Shown here in pieces: positions 24,510 to 33,258 of a DNA stretch of 59,997 nucleotides. The notes beneath the pieces were generated by a model, which worked only from the letters and a program-made list of their open reading frames with translations, was not told where the DNA came from and searched no databases. Position 1 is the first letter of the stretch, and each line of letters starts with the position of its first letter. The DNA lies in contig JADBJK010000047.1 in the NCBI GenBank assembly GCA_014874485.1, positions 1-59,997 of the forward strand, written 5' to 3'. The DNA is from Chloroflexota bacterium. Lineage in GTDB: Bacteria > Chloroflexota > Anaerolineae > DTLA01. The position numbers were made by a program, and so were the translations under genes.

Positions 24510-26434
24510 TGGCCGAGGGGACGAGCAGGCGCGGGGCCGTCCTTGCTGCCGCGCTGATGGCGTTTGCAGTTACGGCCGCACTGTACCGTCGCGCCGTCGG
24601 CCTGCCCTTCTACTCCGATGACCTGCTGCAAATCCTGTGGGTGCGCGCCACGCCCGTGCTGGACTTCTGGCGCTCGGTCAGTCCATACGGCGACTACCGC
24701 CCACTCCAATTCTCGCTGTGGAAGGCCCTGCAGGTTTTGGGGCTTCTGCAACCTGCTCCCGCCCACGCGCTGAACCTGCTGGCGCACGCCCTGTGCGGGG
24801 CACTGGTGGGTGCGCTGGCAGCCCGCCACGCCGCGCGGCCCGTGGCAGTTGCCGCCCTGTCCGCCGCGCTGTTCGCTGCCTTCCCCTTCGCCGTGGACGC
24901 CGTGGCGTGGGCCTCGTCGTTCTCGTATCCGCTGGGCCTGGCGTTGGCCCTGGGCGGCGTGCTGCTGGGCACAAGCGGGCCCGAACCCTCGCGTCGCAAC
25001 GCCCGCTACGGGGCGAGCCTGGCGCTGGTGGCGCTGGCGGGGTTCGCCCACGAGGCTGGAGTCGCAGCGGGGCTGGCCGCCGCGTTGGGCGCACTGCTGC
25101 TGGCGCGACCGCGGAGTTCGGGGCGCGCGCTGGGGTACCTCGCGGCGTCGGTCCTGCCCCTGGCGTGCATCCTGCGCTTCTCGCCCGCAGGGACAGCGTA
25201 CTCGCTAGCCGGGGCCAACTGGGGCGACAGCGCGGTGGTCGCTCTGCAAGCCCTGGCGTACCCCGTCGCACCCGTGGCCCAGTGGGCGTCGCGCGGCGGC
25301 TTGGATGCCCGCCTCGCCATGGCACTGGTGGGCCTTGCCGCAGGCGCTGCGCTGGCTGCCTGCGCCCACCGTCTGGCAGTGGCCGGCGACGGGAAGTCCA
25401 CGTGGCATCTGTTCGCATTCGGCCTGGCGTGGGCAATCCTGTGGAGCGCCATTCCCCTTGCGACCCAGCGGTTTGACTGGCTGCGCGACCCGCCCCGCGT
25501 CCTGTATCCGAGTGCTGCGGGCGCGGCCATGGTCTGGACGGCGGGCCTGGCGGGCTTTGCTATGGGCAGGCGCGCGGCGATGCGCGTGGCCGTTGCCGCT
25601 GTGGTGGCGTGCGCGGCGCTCGTGCCGGCGGCGGTGTTCGTCTGGCGCAGCATGGGGCTGTACGCCCGCGCGGGCGATGTCCTGTGGCAGGCGATTCGTG
25701 CGGCGGACGGCCCAAGCCCCGTGCTCCTCGTCAACCTGCCGGGCCGCATCACGCCGCCGACGCGCATGTACCCGCTGGGCCACGAGGGGGTCATCCCCAT
25801 GCCGCCGCCCTCCAACGCCGACCTGCTGGTGCAGGTGCATACGGGCCGCGCAGGGGCAGCCTTTGAGCGCGCAGCCGGGGCAATCCTGCCGCCGCTGCCC
25901 TACGGCGTGGAACTGGCCGGTCTCCCCCTGATGGCCGACGACATCCGTGCCGCCCGTCTTGTGCTGGTTACCGCTTACCGCCCCGATGGCACGATGGCGC
26001 TGGAGGAGGCGGGCGCGGTCCCGCGCGCGGACACAACGGGCGCGCCGCTGGCTCAATTGGGCGACGCCTTGCTCCTGCTGTCGGCAGACTGCCACAGGGA
26101 GGGCGACCGCATCACGCTGACAACCACGTGGCGGCTGAAAGGGCACGTGGACGGAACGCCCACGGTCTTCGCGCACTTGCTGGACGCCGACGGGCGACTC
26201 ATCGCCCAGGCCGACGGCGACCCGATTCGCGGGTTGGACCCGCTGGCGCAGTGGAATGTGGGCGAGACCGTGCGCGACGTCCGCACCTTTGACGGCGCGC
26301 CCCAAGGCCCGCTGACCGTCGCCTTCGGCGTGTGGGATCCGAGGACGGGCACGCGCTGGCCCGCGGTGGACGGGAACGGCGTGCGGCTGGCGGACGATGC
26401 GGTGCGGTGTCCGGTTGCACTGCCTGGAGAATGA
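24509..26434 (+). CDS. GT-C-like polytopic membrane protein with C-terminal beta-sandwich
   Basis: A 641-residue protein whose ATG overlaps the previous stop. The first ~390 residues hold about 10 membrane segments. After the first comes GLPFYSDDLLQ, a paired-acid loop like the catalytic DD/DE of GT-C glycosyltransferases that use lipid-linked sugars. The last ~150 residues are soluble (ITLTTTWRLKGHVDG, VFAHLLDADGRLIAQADGDP), a beta-sandwich often fused to such enzymes. Acceptor and donor are unknown, and a purely structural membrane role is possible. Ala content is very high. Confidence 0.65.
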   Translation: MAEGTSRRGAVLAAALMAFAVTAALYRRAVGLPFYSDDLLQILWVRATPVLDFWRSVSPYGDYRPLQFSLWKALQVLGLLQPAPAHALNLLAHALCGALVGALAARHAARPVAVAALSAALFAAFPFAVDAVAWASSFSYPLGLALALGGVLLGTSGPEPSRRNARYGASLALVALAGFAHEAGVAAGLAAALGALLLARPRSSGRALGYLAASVLPLACILRFSPAGTAYSLAGANWGDSAVVALQALAYPVAPVAQWASRGGLDARLAMALVGLAAGAALAACAHRLAVAGDGKSTWHLFAFGLAWAILWSAIPLATQRFDWLRDPPRVLYPSAAGAAMVWTAGLAGFAMGRRAAMRVAVAAVVACAALVPAAVFVWRSMGLYARAGDVLWQAIRAADGPSPVLLVNLPGRITPPTRMYPLGHEGVIPMPPPSNADLLVQVHTGRAGAAFERAAGAILPPLPYGVELAGLPLMADDIRAARLVLVTAYRPDGTMALEEAGAVPRADTTGAPLAQLGDALLLLSADCHREGDRITLTTTWRLKGHVDGTPTVFAHLLDADGRLIAQADGDPIRGLDPLAQWNVGETVRDVRTFDGAPQGPLTVAFGVWDPRTGTRWPAVDGNGVRLADDAVRCPVALPGE

Positions 26435-26439
26435 CCGTA

Positions 26440-26503
26440 GGGACAGTTCACGAATTGCCGCACATTTCGTGAACTGCCCCTGGGGCAATTCGTGAATTGC
26501 CCC
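26440..26503. repeat. Paired family P-like palindromes at the SIMPL 3' end
   Basis: A first imperfect hairpin (GTAGGGACAGTTCACGAA pairing with TTCGTGAACTGCCCCT) is followed by a perfect one at 26482-26503, GGGGCAATTC-GT-GAATTGCCCC. The second touches the stop codon of the minus-strand gene and sits between convergent genes, so it may act as a terminator. Confidence 0.8.
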
Positions 26504-27237
26504 TACCGGATGGCGTAGGTTACCTGCACGCTCATGGTCATCTCGTACTCGCCGGGCTGGATGGGCGTGGCCCCGCCCATGCCTTCCACCTTCGCGAGCC
26601 CGTAGTACACCGGGCTAGGCGTCCCGATGACCTCGCTGATGGAGATGACCTCGCCCACGCTGACGCCGCTCAGGGAGGCCAGGGCCTCGGCGCGCGCCTG
26701 AGCATCGGCGACGGCTTTCTCGCGGGCCTGGGCCTCCAACTCCGCCGTGCTCTCCATCCCGAAGTACACGCCGTACACGTTGTTCGCACCGGCCGCTACG
26801 GCCTGGTCCAGGATGTCGCCCAACTTGGCAACGTCGCGGATGGTCAGGCTGACCTGGTTGGACACCCGGTAGGAGACGGTGAACTCCTCCTTGCCGGTCG
26901 CTGTGGCGACGGGGCGCTGCTCCGTGTAGATGCTGAAGTTGCTGGTCTGGATGTCCTTCTCGGCGATGCCCAGGGCCTTGATCTTCTCCAGGAGCGTGGC
27001 CATCCGGGCGCGGTTGGCGTCCATGGCTTCCTGTGCCGACGGTGCCGACGTCTCCACGCCGATGTTGATGTGGGCGACGGTGGGCGCTCCGCTGGCCTTG
27101 CCCTGGCCGACGACGGTGATGGTGCGGATGGGCTGCTGGGTGCCGGTCTGGGACGCGGCAGGTGCGCCGCACGCGCTGAACATCAGCACGCCGGCGAGCA
27201 GGAGGGTTCCTGCGATGGTCAAACTGCGGTTCTTCAT
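26503..27237 (-). CDS. SIMPL (DUF541) domain lipoprotein
   Basis: A 244-residue exported lipoprotein: a signal segment ends in FSACG, and the ATG at 27237 has GAGGAGAG upstream. The SIMPL domain covers residues ~38-244, with ITVVGQGKASGAPTVAHINI at its start and the KAVADAQARAEALASLSG helix. SIMPL proteins form periplasmic or surface oligomers and have been linked to oxidative-stress or protease tolerance; the role here is not evident. Confidence 0.87.
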   Translation of the reverse strand: MKNRSLTIAGTLLLAGVLMFSACGAPAASQTGTQQPIRTITVVGQGKASGAPTVAHINIGVETSAPSAQEAMDANRARMATLLEKIKALGIAEKDIQTSNFSIYTEQRPVATATGKEEFTVSYRVSNQVSLTIRDVAKLGDILDQAVAAGANNVYGVYFGMESTAELEAQAREKAVADAQARAEALASLSGVSVGEVISISEVIGTPSPVYYGLAKVEGMGGATPIQPGEYEMTMSVQVTYAIR

Positions 27238-27322
27238 GGTCTTCTCTCCTCGGTCTATCGTCTTGGATGGTTCGGAGTTTAGACGCGAGGAGCCGCCGAA
27301 AGGTTCCCCGGCGGCGAAGAAA

Positions 27323-27344
27323 GAGGGCTCCGCGGGGAGCCCTC
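27323..27344 (-). terminator. Hairpin with minus-strand T-rich tail
   Basis: GAGGGCTCC-loop-GGAGCCCTC, followed on the minus strand by TTTCTTC. Its place upstream of the SIMPL start suggests that it ends a minus-strand transcript from the 27345-28062 gap, where no convincing gene is seen. Confidence 0.4.
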
Positions 27345-27734
27345 CGAGGTTTCGGGGCCTCTCGCCGGCCCGTGGGAGAGGTGGCGGGTTCGCGGGTTGT
27401 CCGCTCGCCGGCCGATGAGGCCCGCTGTTCGGTTGGGGGCACCGGTGCGCTGGGTGCCCTGCGGAGGATAGCGATTCCGGACTCGCTGGCCCGGCTGCCA
27501 CGTGGGTGCTGCGCCTGGCGGAGTGCGTTGGGACGCTGGACGCACTCCAGAACGGGAAAACGGGATAATTCTTGTGAACGATCGGCTATGATACCGCGCT
27601 GGTTTCGCTCGCCTTTTCCACGCCCATTATATGACGGGAATGCGGCGGCGGACGTGAAGATTGGGTAAATGTGGGGTGAACGTATCGTGAGCGGCCAGCC
27701 CCCGCTAGTGCTTTACCACAGAGAAAATTGCCCT

Positions 27735-28035
27735 TTGTCATTGCGAGCGAAGCGAAGCAATCCCAGGTCCTACTGTCATGCTGAGCGAAGCGAAGCATCA
27801 GCGAAGCGAAGCATCTCGTTGACGAGGTTCTTCGGCGCTTCGCGCCTCAGAATGACAGCCTACCGGGATTGCTTCGGGCGCTCCGCGCCCTCGCAATGAC
27901 AACGCCTGCCTGTCATTGCGAGCGAAGCGAAGCAATCTCGGTTGGCGAGATTGTTCGGCGCTTCGCGCCTCAGAATGACCGTAGGGACAATTCATGAATT
28001 GTCCCTACGGGCGCTCCGCGCCCTCGCAATGACAC
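27735..28035. repeat. Family D repeats (GCGAGCGAAGCGAAGC type)
   Basis: Four interleaved copies of TTGCGAGCGAAGCGAAGCAA or TCATGCTGAGCGAAGCGAAG with GGTTGGCGAGATTCTTCGGC and GGGCGCTCCGCGCCCTCGCA arms. A family P palindrome is inserted in one copy. With 27238-27734, where nothing else is recognised, this fills the 0.8-kb gap beside the orphan response regulator. Confidence 0.85.
27979..28010. repeat. Family P perfect palindrome, core AATTCATGAATT
   Basis: A 32-bp perfect palindrome: CCGTAGGGACAATTCA followed directly by its reverse complement. It interrupts a family D repeat. A 26-bp version of the same core is at 42063-42088, also inside family D. Confidence 0.9.
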
Positions 28036-28062
28036 ACCATCAAGCATCCCTGTGGCAGAGTG

Positions 28063-28794
28063 CTAGCCCGTTACCATGTACCCGTGGCGCGACACCGTGC
28101 GGATGTAGATGGGCTCGGCGGGGTCCGGCTCAATCTTCGCCCGGATATTGCGGATGTGGGCGCGAACCAGGTCGGTGCTCCCGGCCCCGGCCGGATAGCC
28201 CCATACCTCTTTGAGCAGGCGCTCGGAGGTGAACACGACCCCAGGGTGTTTCATCAGGTGCTGCATCAGTTGGAATTCCACGGGCGTGAGCAACACCTGA
28301 CGGTCGCCGGCCTCCAGGGTGAACGTGTTCAGATTGAGGGCGAGGCGGCCCACCCGCAGGACGTCGGCCTCTTCGGGGGCGCGGCGGATGCGCCGCAGGA
28401 GCGCCCGGATGCGCAGCGAAAGTTCGCGCAGGTCAAAGGGCTTGGGCAGGTAGTCGTCGGCTCCGGCCTCAAACCCACGGATGCGGTCTTCCACCGACTC
28501 GCGGCTCGTGAGGAACAGGACGGGGAGCGCGGCCAGATTCGGATGCTCGCGCATCCGGCGGCAGAGTTCCAGCCCGTCCATCTTGGGCATAATGACGTCC
28601 AGGATGGCGAGGTCAGGCTCCCATTCAAGGGCGACCTTGAGGGCTTCCTCGCCGTCGCGCGCCGTGATCACCTCGTATCCTTCGGGCTCAAGGCGGCGGC
28701 GGATGATGTCCAGAATTGATCGCTCGTCGTCCACCGCCAAGATGCGCGTCCGGCGGAGAGGAGACGGCGTTGTCTGCTGCGATGGCCCTGTCAC
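28063..28794 (-). CDS. OmpR/PhoB-family response regulator (orphan)
   Basis: A 243-residue two-domain regulator starting at GTG 28794 behind AAGGAGG. The receiver domain has the acid pocket D22-D23, phosphorylation site D66, T96 and K118. The C-terminal winged helix ends in IRTVSRHGYMVTG, typical of OmpR-type DNA binding. No histidine kinase gene is next to it; the flanks are a repeat block and the ribosomal operon. Its partner kinase must lie elsewhere. Confidence 0.93.
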   Translation of the reverse strand: MTGPSQQTTPSPLRRTRILAVDDERSILDIIRRRLEPEGYEVITARDGEEALKVALEWEPDLAILDVIMPKMDGLELCRRMREHPNLAALPVLFLTSRESVEDRIRGFEAGADDYLPKPFDLRELSLRIRALLRRIRRAPEEADVLRVGRLALNLNTFTLEAGDRQVLLTPVEFQLMQHLMKHPGVVFTSERLLKEVWGYPAGAGSTDLVRAHIRNIRAKIEPDPAEPIYIRTVSRHGYMVTG

Positions 28795-28857
28795 TGCGGC
28801 CTCCTTGTTGAAGCGGCTTCATGGGCTGCGACTTGCTGTGCGCTCCACACCACGCAC

Positions 28858-28886
28858 ATTATACACGCAAACCCTGCATTGCGCAA
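28858..28886 (-). promoter_or_regulatory. Promoter of the response regulator
   Basis: On the minus strand, TTGCGC (28881-28886), 17 bases and TATAAT (28858-28863). The same TTGCGC -35 box with 17-base spacing recurs at 37401 and 50260. Confidence 0.6.
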
Positions 28887-29024
28887 CGGTTTTAGACAAA
28901 TTGGGACTATTTTCCTACTCGGCAAACAAGCGGATGGGGCCGCCGACGAGACGCCTCGCTGGACCGGCGGAGGATTGGGCGGGGGTGAGGATGCGCGGGC
29001 GTGTCAACGCCGGGGCAGCCGTTT

Positions 29025-29053
29025 TTGACATTTCCGCCGATTGTCTCTATAAT
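29025..29053 (+). promoter_or_regulatory. Consensus promoter of the ribosomal protein operon
   Basis: TTGACA (29025-29030), exactly 17 bases and TATAAT (29048-29053), a perfect match to the housekeeping consensus, as expected for rplU-rpmA-rpmE. It lies 75 bases before the rplU start. Confidence 0.85.
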
Positions 29054-29127
29054 GTTTTTTCGCGGGTTGCAACGCAGATTGCCACGGCGTGCTACGCAAT
29101 CCAGATGTCTCGCGGAGGTATTGAGTC

Positions 29128-29439
29128 GTGTACGCGGTTGTGGAGACCGGCGGGAAACAGTACAAGGTCCAGGTCGGTCAGACGATTGAAGTGGATAAGT
29201 TGCCCCTCGCCGTCGGTGAGAAGGTGAGCCTGGACAAGGTTCTTCTCGTGGCGACGGACAAGGGCGTGAAGGTCGGGAATCCGAGCGTGCAAGGCGCCAA
29301 GGTTGAGGCAACGGTTACGTTGCAGGACGCCTACCGCAAGGTTCTCGTGTTCAAGTATCGGGCCAAGAAGCGGTATCGGCGGCGGTCGGGCCACCGACAG
29401 CAGTTCACCCGGCTCCGCATTGACCGCATCGTGGCGTAA
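29128..29439 (+). CDS. rplU: Ribosomal protein bL21
   Basis: A 103-residue 50S subunit protein that binds 23S rRNA, starting at GTG behind GGAGG. YAVVETGGKQYKVQVGQ is the family N-terminus, and KKRYRRRSGHRQQFTRLRI is the basic C-terminal rRNA-binding segment. It is first in the operon, 18 bp before rpmA, the usual bacterial order. Confidence 0.97.
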   Translation: MYAVVETGGKQYKVQVGQTIEVDKLPLAVGEKVSLDKVLLVATDKGVKVGNPSVQGAKVEATVTLQDAYRKVLVFKYRAKKRYRRRSGHRQQFTRLRIDRIVA

Positions 29440-29457
29440 CGGCAGGAGGGTTAGGAC

Positions 29458-29718
29458 ATGGCTCACAAGAAAGGCGGCGGCTCCAGCCGCAACGGACGCG
29501 ATAGCCAGGCCAAGCGCCTTGGCGTGAAGCGCTTTGACGGACAGTTGGTCTCGTCCGGGACGATCCTCGTGCGCCAGCGCGGGACGAAGATTCACCCCGG
29601 GCAGAATGTGGGTATGGGCGGCGATTACACGCTCTTCGCTACCATTGACGGCTACGTGAAGTTTGAGGACTTCCGCGGCGGTAGGAAGCGCGTGAGCGTG
29701 TACCCGGAGAGGCAGTAG
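29458..29718 (+). CDS. rpmA: Ribosomal protein bL27
   Basis: An 86-residue 50S protein. It begins directly with [10 protein letters not shown], the N-terminal tail that reaches the peptidyl-transferase centre, without the cleaved extension seen in Firmicutes. [19 protein letters not shown] and [20 protein letters not shown] are family-typical. AGGAGGG precedes the ATG. Confidence 0.97.
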   Translation: MAHKKGGGSSRNGRDSQAKRLGVKRFDGQLVSSGTILVRQRGTKIHPGQNVGMGGDYTLFATIDGYVKFEDFRGGRKRVSVYPERQ

Positions 29719-29722
29719 GGCT

Positions 29723-30073
29723 ATGAAAAAAGGCATTCATCCGAAATACTATCCGAACGCAAAAGTCATCTGCTCGTGCGGCAACACGTGGACGACCGGC
29801 TCCACCAAGCCGGAAATCCACACCGACCTGTGCAACGTGTGCCACCCGTTCTTCACGGGCGAGCAGCGCATCGTGGACACGGCGGGGCAGGTGGACCGGT
29901 TCGTGAAGCGCCTTGAGGCCAAGGAAGAGTTTGAGGCCGCGGCCCGGCAGCGCGCCGAAGCGGCCGTCCGCGAGAAGGAAGAACGCAAGCGGCGTCGGCG
30001 CATGATCTTCGCGGAGACCGAGGCGGAGACCCCCGCGGGGGAGAGCGCTGAGTCGCAGCCCGCCGAGGAGTAG
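29723..30073 (+). CDS. rpmE: Ribosomal protein bL31 with acidic C-terminal extension
   Basis: A 116-residue protein; family members usually have 65-90 residues. The core is a zinc-binding C+ form: CSCGNTW, then LCNVCHPFFTG and QVDRFVKRL. After residue ~62 there is a charged helix (EEFEAAARQRAEAAVREKEE) and an acidic end (ETPAGESAESQPAEE). The ATG is only 4 bp after the rpmA stop. A strong terminator follows at 30124. The extension has no evident motif. Confidence 0.95.
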   Translation: MKKGIHPKYYPNAKVICSCGNTWTTGSTKPEIHTDLCNVCHPFFTGEQRIVDTAGQVDRFVKRLEAKEEFEAAARQRAEAAVREKEERKRRRRMIFAETEAETPAGESAESQPAEE

Positions 30074-30123
30074 TTCTCCTCGCGCCGGGACAGGAATCCG
30101 CACGTGAGCGCGACATGACACCG

Positions 30124-30159
30124 ATAGGGCAGGCCCGCAAAGGTCTGCCCTATTTATTT
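30124..30159 (+). terminator. Rho-independent terminator after rpmE
   Basis: A 12-bp stem (ATAGGGCAGGCC pairing with GGTCTGCCCTAT, including one G-T pair), a 6-base loop and a TTTATTT tail. It closes the L21-L27-L31 transcript 50 bases after rpmE. Confidence 0.85.
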
Positions 30160-30175
30160 GCACGAGGAGGCCAAG

Positions 30176-30778
30176 ATGTTCCACCCCCACACAGGCGGCT
30201 GGATTGAAGTGATCTGCGGGAGCATGTTCAGCGGCAAGACCGAGGAACTGATCCGCCGCGTCAAGCGAGCCACCATCGCGCGCCAGAAGGTGCAGGTGTT
30301 CAAGCCCGCGCTGGATACGCGGTACAACGCCGAGAAGGTTTCGTCGCACAACGGGATGCACTTTGACGCCCGCGTGGTGAGCACCGCCTCGGACATCCTG
30401 GCGCTTGTGGAGGACGACACCGACGTAGTGGCGGTGGATGAAGTGCAGTTCTTTGACTGGGCCATCGCCGACGTGTGCGCGGAACTGGCCGACCGCGGCA
30501 AGCGGGTCATCGTGGCCGGGCTGGACATGGACTTCCGCGGCGAACCCTTCGGCCCCATGCCCCTGCTCATGGCCCAGGCCGAGGTGGTGGACAAGTTGCA
30601 GGCCATCTGCGTGCGGTGCGGGGGCACGGCGAGCCGTACCCAGCGGCTCATCAACGGCCGCCCCGCGAATTACGACGACCCCGTGATCATGGTGGGCGCG
30701 GCGGAGGTGTACGAGGCGCGCTGCCGAGCCTGCCACGAAGTCCCCGGCAAGCCCAAGCCCGACGTGGGCGACCGCTAG
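30176..30778 (+). CDS. tdk: Thymidine kinase (type II)
   Basis: A 200-residue cytoplasmic enzyme of dTMP salvage. The P-loop is CGSMFSGKT, Walker B-like [10 protein letters not shown], and the lasso/zinc region has C-x2-C pairs (CVRCGG and CRAC). ATG 30176 is used, with GAGGAGG upstream; a TTG six codons earlier is within the terminator tail. The next gene starts at the base after its stop, so they are likely co-transcribed. Confidence 0.95.
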   Translation: MFHPHTGGWIEVICGSMFSGKTEELIRRVKRATIARQKVQVFKPALDTRYNAEKVSSHNGMHFDARVVSTASDILALVEDDTDVVAVDEVQFFDWAIADVCAELADRGKRVIVAGLDMDFRGEPFGPMPLLMAQAEVVDKLQAICVRCGGTASRTQRLINGRPANYDDPVIMVGAAEVYEARCRACHEVPGKPKPDVGDR

Positions 30779-31399
30779 GTGTTGGGGCCAACGCTCATGC
30801 TGCAACGCTGGGCGCGGGCGGGAATTCGGCTGATTGACTACGTTGTGCGGCGGTCGCTGGGCGTGGTGGAGTTCACCAGCGACCCCGACTGCATCCTGCG
30901 CATCGGCCCAGCGCGGGCGGCCCAGGCTCGTACCCTCTCGGACGGCACCGCCATCCGCCCGGGCGACCTCCTGTGCGAAATCCACCTGTGGAACGAGCGA
31001 CTGCCCAAGATGGGGCTCGACGGCCCGGACCTGCAATGGGGCCTGGCGATGTACCGCGGGATGGTGCGCTCGTTGGAGTTGCTGGCGCAGTTTCTCCAGA
31101 CCAGCGCCGAGTATGCCGACGCCGTGGCCGTGCACGCCGAGGGCGCGGCCATGCGGGGCCCGGAGGCCGATCAGGTGCAGCGGCTGTTCGCGCGGCTGGG
31201 GTTTGACACCGCTCCCCGCCACGCCGTAACCCGCCGCGAGCGGTTCGTGCGCTGGTGGCAGAACCTGTACTCCACGTGGCTCATCTGGACGTTCAACCCG
31301 GCGTCGCTGAAGGGGAAGCGGATGTCGGGCTTGACCCACTGCGAGTTCTGGATTTCGCGCCGCGCGCTCATGGAGCGGTACGGGCGCGGGGGTGGGTGA
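30779..31399 (+). CDS. YkoP-like domain protein
   Basis: A 206-residue protein; GTG 30779 directly follows the tdk stop, and ATG 30797 is an alternative start with a similar weak ribosome-binding site. The core ILRIGPARAAQARTLSDGTA with GDLLCEIHLWNERLPKM resembles the YkoP-like domain found in Bacillus and in polysaccharide-deacetylase-linked proteins. The C-terminus is Trp/Arg-rich (WWQNLYSTWLIWTFNP), suggesting membrane contact. Function is unknown. Confidence 0.6.
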   Translation: MLGPTLMLQRWARAGIRLIDYVVRRSLGVVEFTSDPDCILRIGPARAAQARTLSDGTAIRPGDLLCEIHLWNERLPKMGLDGPDLQWGLAMYRGMVRSLELLAQFLQTSAEYADAVAVHAEGAAMRGPEADQVQRLFARLGFDTAPRHAVTRRERFVRWWQNLYSTWLIWTFNPASLKGKRMSGLTHCEFWISRRALMERYGRGGG

Positions 31400-31533
31400 G
31401 GAAACCGCACGCAGGGGTGATGGATACGCCGCCCCTGCGTTTTGGTTGGTTCGTTTCGTGCCTTTCGCGCCCTTTCCGCGGGTTTCGCGATCCAAACGCC
31501 CGCGGTTGTAGGGGCAGGTCGTAGGAGCAGGTC

Positions 31534-31562
31534 GTAGGGGCAGGTCTCAGACCTGCCCCTAC
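31534..31562. repeat. Family P-like palindrome between convergent genes
   Basis: GTAGGGGCAGGTCT, one C, then its reverse complement. GTAGG(G/A)GCAGGTC half-units repeat at 31507-31534. Its place between two converging genes makes it a possible bidirectional terminator. A TTTCGCGCCC tract precedes it (31450-31500). Confidence 0.8.
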
Positions 31563-31575
31563 TATTGCCCTACAA

Positions 31576-32931
31576 CTACGACACCAGCCCCGCCTCGCGC
31601 TCGGCCAGCGTCAGCACGTGGTCAAAGATGTCCAGGCCCTCTTCCAGGTGCTCCTTCGTGATGTTGAGCGGCGGCATGAACCGCACGGTGTTGGGGCCGC
31701 AGCCCAGGATGAGCAGCCCGTGCTCAAAGGCCTTCATCACCACGTCGTCGCGCAGTTTCGGGGCCATCTCCTTGGTCTCCCGGTTCTTGACCAGTTCCAC
31801 GCCGACCATCAGCCCCTTGCCACGGATGTCGCCGATGGAGGGGTGCTTGTGGCGGCGCTCCTCCAGGATTTCCATCATCCGCTGGCCCATGACGGCGGCG
31901 TTCTGCATGTAGCCGTTCTCAATCAGGCGGATGGTCTCCAGCGCAGCCGCGCACGACACGGGGTTGCCGCCAAAGGTGTTCCCGTGGGAGCCGGGCTTCC
32001 ACGTCATGAGCGATTCGCGGGCGATCATGGCGCCCAGCGGCATGCCCGACGCGATGCCTTTGGCCACGGCGAGGATGTCCGGGGCGACGCCCCAGTGCTC
32101 CACGGCGAACATCTTGCCCGTGCGCCCGAAGCCAGTCTGAATCTCGTCGGCCACCAGGAGTATCCCGTACTTGTCGGCGATTTCGCGCAGCATGGGCAGG
32201 AACTCCGGCGGCGGGACGATGTAGCCGCCCTCGCCCTGGATGGGCTCCACGAAAATGGCGGCGACTTCCTCGGGCGGGACCAGGCGCTGGAAGATGACGT
32301 CCTCCAGGTAGCGCACGCAGTCTATGCGGCACTTGCCGTAGGTCTTGCCCATGGGGCAGCGGTAGCAGTAGGCGTAGTGCGTGTGGGTTACTTCAGGGAC
32401 CAGCGGCGCGAACCCCGCCTTGTGCAGCGCCTTGGAGCCGTTCAGGGACAGCGACCCCATGCTCCGGCCATGAAATGCCCCGATGAATGCGATCATGCGC
32501 GGGCGGCGCGTGTAGTAGCGCGCCAGTTTCAGCGCGGCCTCAATGGATTCGGTGCCGGAGTTGGTGAAGAAGAGCCGTTTGGGTTCGCTGCCGGGGGCCA
32601 GAGCGTTGAGTTTCTCGGCCAGTTCAATCTGCACGGGGTAGTAGAAGTCGGTGCCCGACATGTGGATGAACTTGGCGGCCTGTTCCTGGATGGCTCGGAC
32701 GACGTCGGGGTGGCTGTGGCCGGTGGCGTTGACGGCGATGCCCGCGTTGAAGTCCAGGTAGCGGTAGCCGTCCACGTCCCAGACTTCGGTGCCCTGGCCG
32801 CGTTCCATCACGAACGGGTAGGAGCGCGTGTAGGACGGCGAGACGTTGCGCGCGTCGCGCTCCAGCAGGGCCCGCGACTTGGGGCCTGGAACTGGAAGTT
32901 TGAGCACACGCGTTTTGACTGGTGTTGACAT
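31576..32931 (-). CDS. Class III aminotransferase (GABA/ornithine type)
   Basis: A 451-residue PLP enzyme starting at ATG 32931 behind GAGGAGG. Sites seen are NSGTESIEAALKLAR (phosphate), VADEIQTGFGRTG (Asp binding the ring nitrogen) and AKGIASGMPLGAM with lysine K291. An insertion with four cysteines, C189-x2-C192 and C201-x3-C205 (CYRCPMGKTYGKCRIDC), is shared with thermophile/archaeal broad-range aminotransferases. The product would be an aldehyde (succinic, glutamic or malonic semialdehyde) or, if alpha-specific, a keto acid. The aldehyde oxidoreductase operon lies just upstream, but a hairpin separates them. Confidence 0.88.
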   Translation of the reverse strand: MSTPVKTRVLKLPVPGPKSRALLERDARNVSPSYTRSYPFVMERGQGTEVWDVDGYRYLDFNAGIAVNATGHSHPDVVRAIQEQAAKFIHMSGTDFYYPVQIELAEKLNALAPGSEPKRLFFTNSGTESIEAALKLARYYTRRPRMIAFIGAFHGRSMGSLSLNGSKALHKAGFAPLVPEVTHTHYAYCYRCPMGKTYGKCRIDCVRYLEDVIFQRLVPPEEVAAIFVEPIQGEGGYIVPPPEFLPMLREIADKYGILLVADEIQTGFGRTGKMFAVEHWGVAPDILAVAKGIASGMPLGAMIARESLMTWKPGSHGNTFGGNPVSCAAALETIRLIENGYMQNAAVMGQRMMEILEERRHKHPSIGDIRGKGLMVGVELVKNRETKEMAPKLRDDVVMKAFEHGLLILGCGPNTVRFMPPLNITKEHLEEGLDIFDHVLTLAEREAGLVS

Positions 32932-32988
32932 AAGAACCTCCTCATGGGAACTTGAATTCGGGCGCGGAAATCGTTGCGAGGGAGACAA

Positions 32989-33018
32989 AGCGGGCCGAGC
33001 GCCCTCGGTCGGCCCGCT
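32989..33018 (-). terminator. Hairpin between moaD-like gene and aminotransferase
   Basis: AGCGGGCCGA pairs with TCGGCCCGCT across a 10-base loop. On the minus strand the stem is followed by TTTG. It may end or attenuate the oxidoreductase transcript before the aminotransferase. Confidence 0.55.
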
Positions 33019-33029
33019 GCTCCTGCACG

Positions 33030-33254
33030 TCAGCCTCCGCCGATGAGCGGAATCAGGATGACGTGGTCTTCCGGTTGGATGATGTAGGTCTTGGGCTGTT
33101 GTCGGCCATTGACCATGACGAACGCCACCAGGTCTGCGGGCAGGCCCAGCGCCTGGATCACGTCGGCGACGGGCTTGCCGTCGGCGGGCCCCAGGTCTTC
33201 GGGCCGCACCTTTGCCTGCTCGCGCAGGATGCCCAGCAGTTCAACGGTGGCCAT
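33030..33254 (-). CDS. MoaD/ThiS-family sulfur carrier protein
   Basis: A 74-residue ubiquitin-like protein ending in IGGG; family members carry sulfur on a C-terminal GG. The fold is seen in VELLGILREQAKVRP and DHVILIPLIGGG. It lies 4 bp after the aldehyde oxidoreductase gene, so it is probably the dedicated MoaD for making its tungstopterin or molybdopterin cofactor. The extra final glycine would need trimming if a GG end is required. Confidence 0.87.
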   Translation of the reverse strand: MATVELLGILREQAKVRPEDLGPADGKPVADVIQALGLPADLVAFVMVNGRQQPKTYIIQPEDHVILIPLIGGG

Positions 33255-33258
33255 CGCG

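Noticed and set aside
28063-28794. Two-component system with an adjacent kinase
   Set aside because: No histidine kinase gene occurs on either side; the neighbours are repeats and ribosomal protein genes.
29639-31495. 618-codon minus-strand open frame opposite rpmE, tdk and the YkoP-like gene
   Set aside because: It overlaps three well-supported genes and encodes low-complexity His/Leu/Arg-rich sequence.
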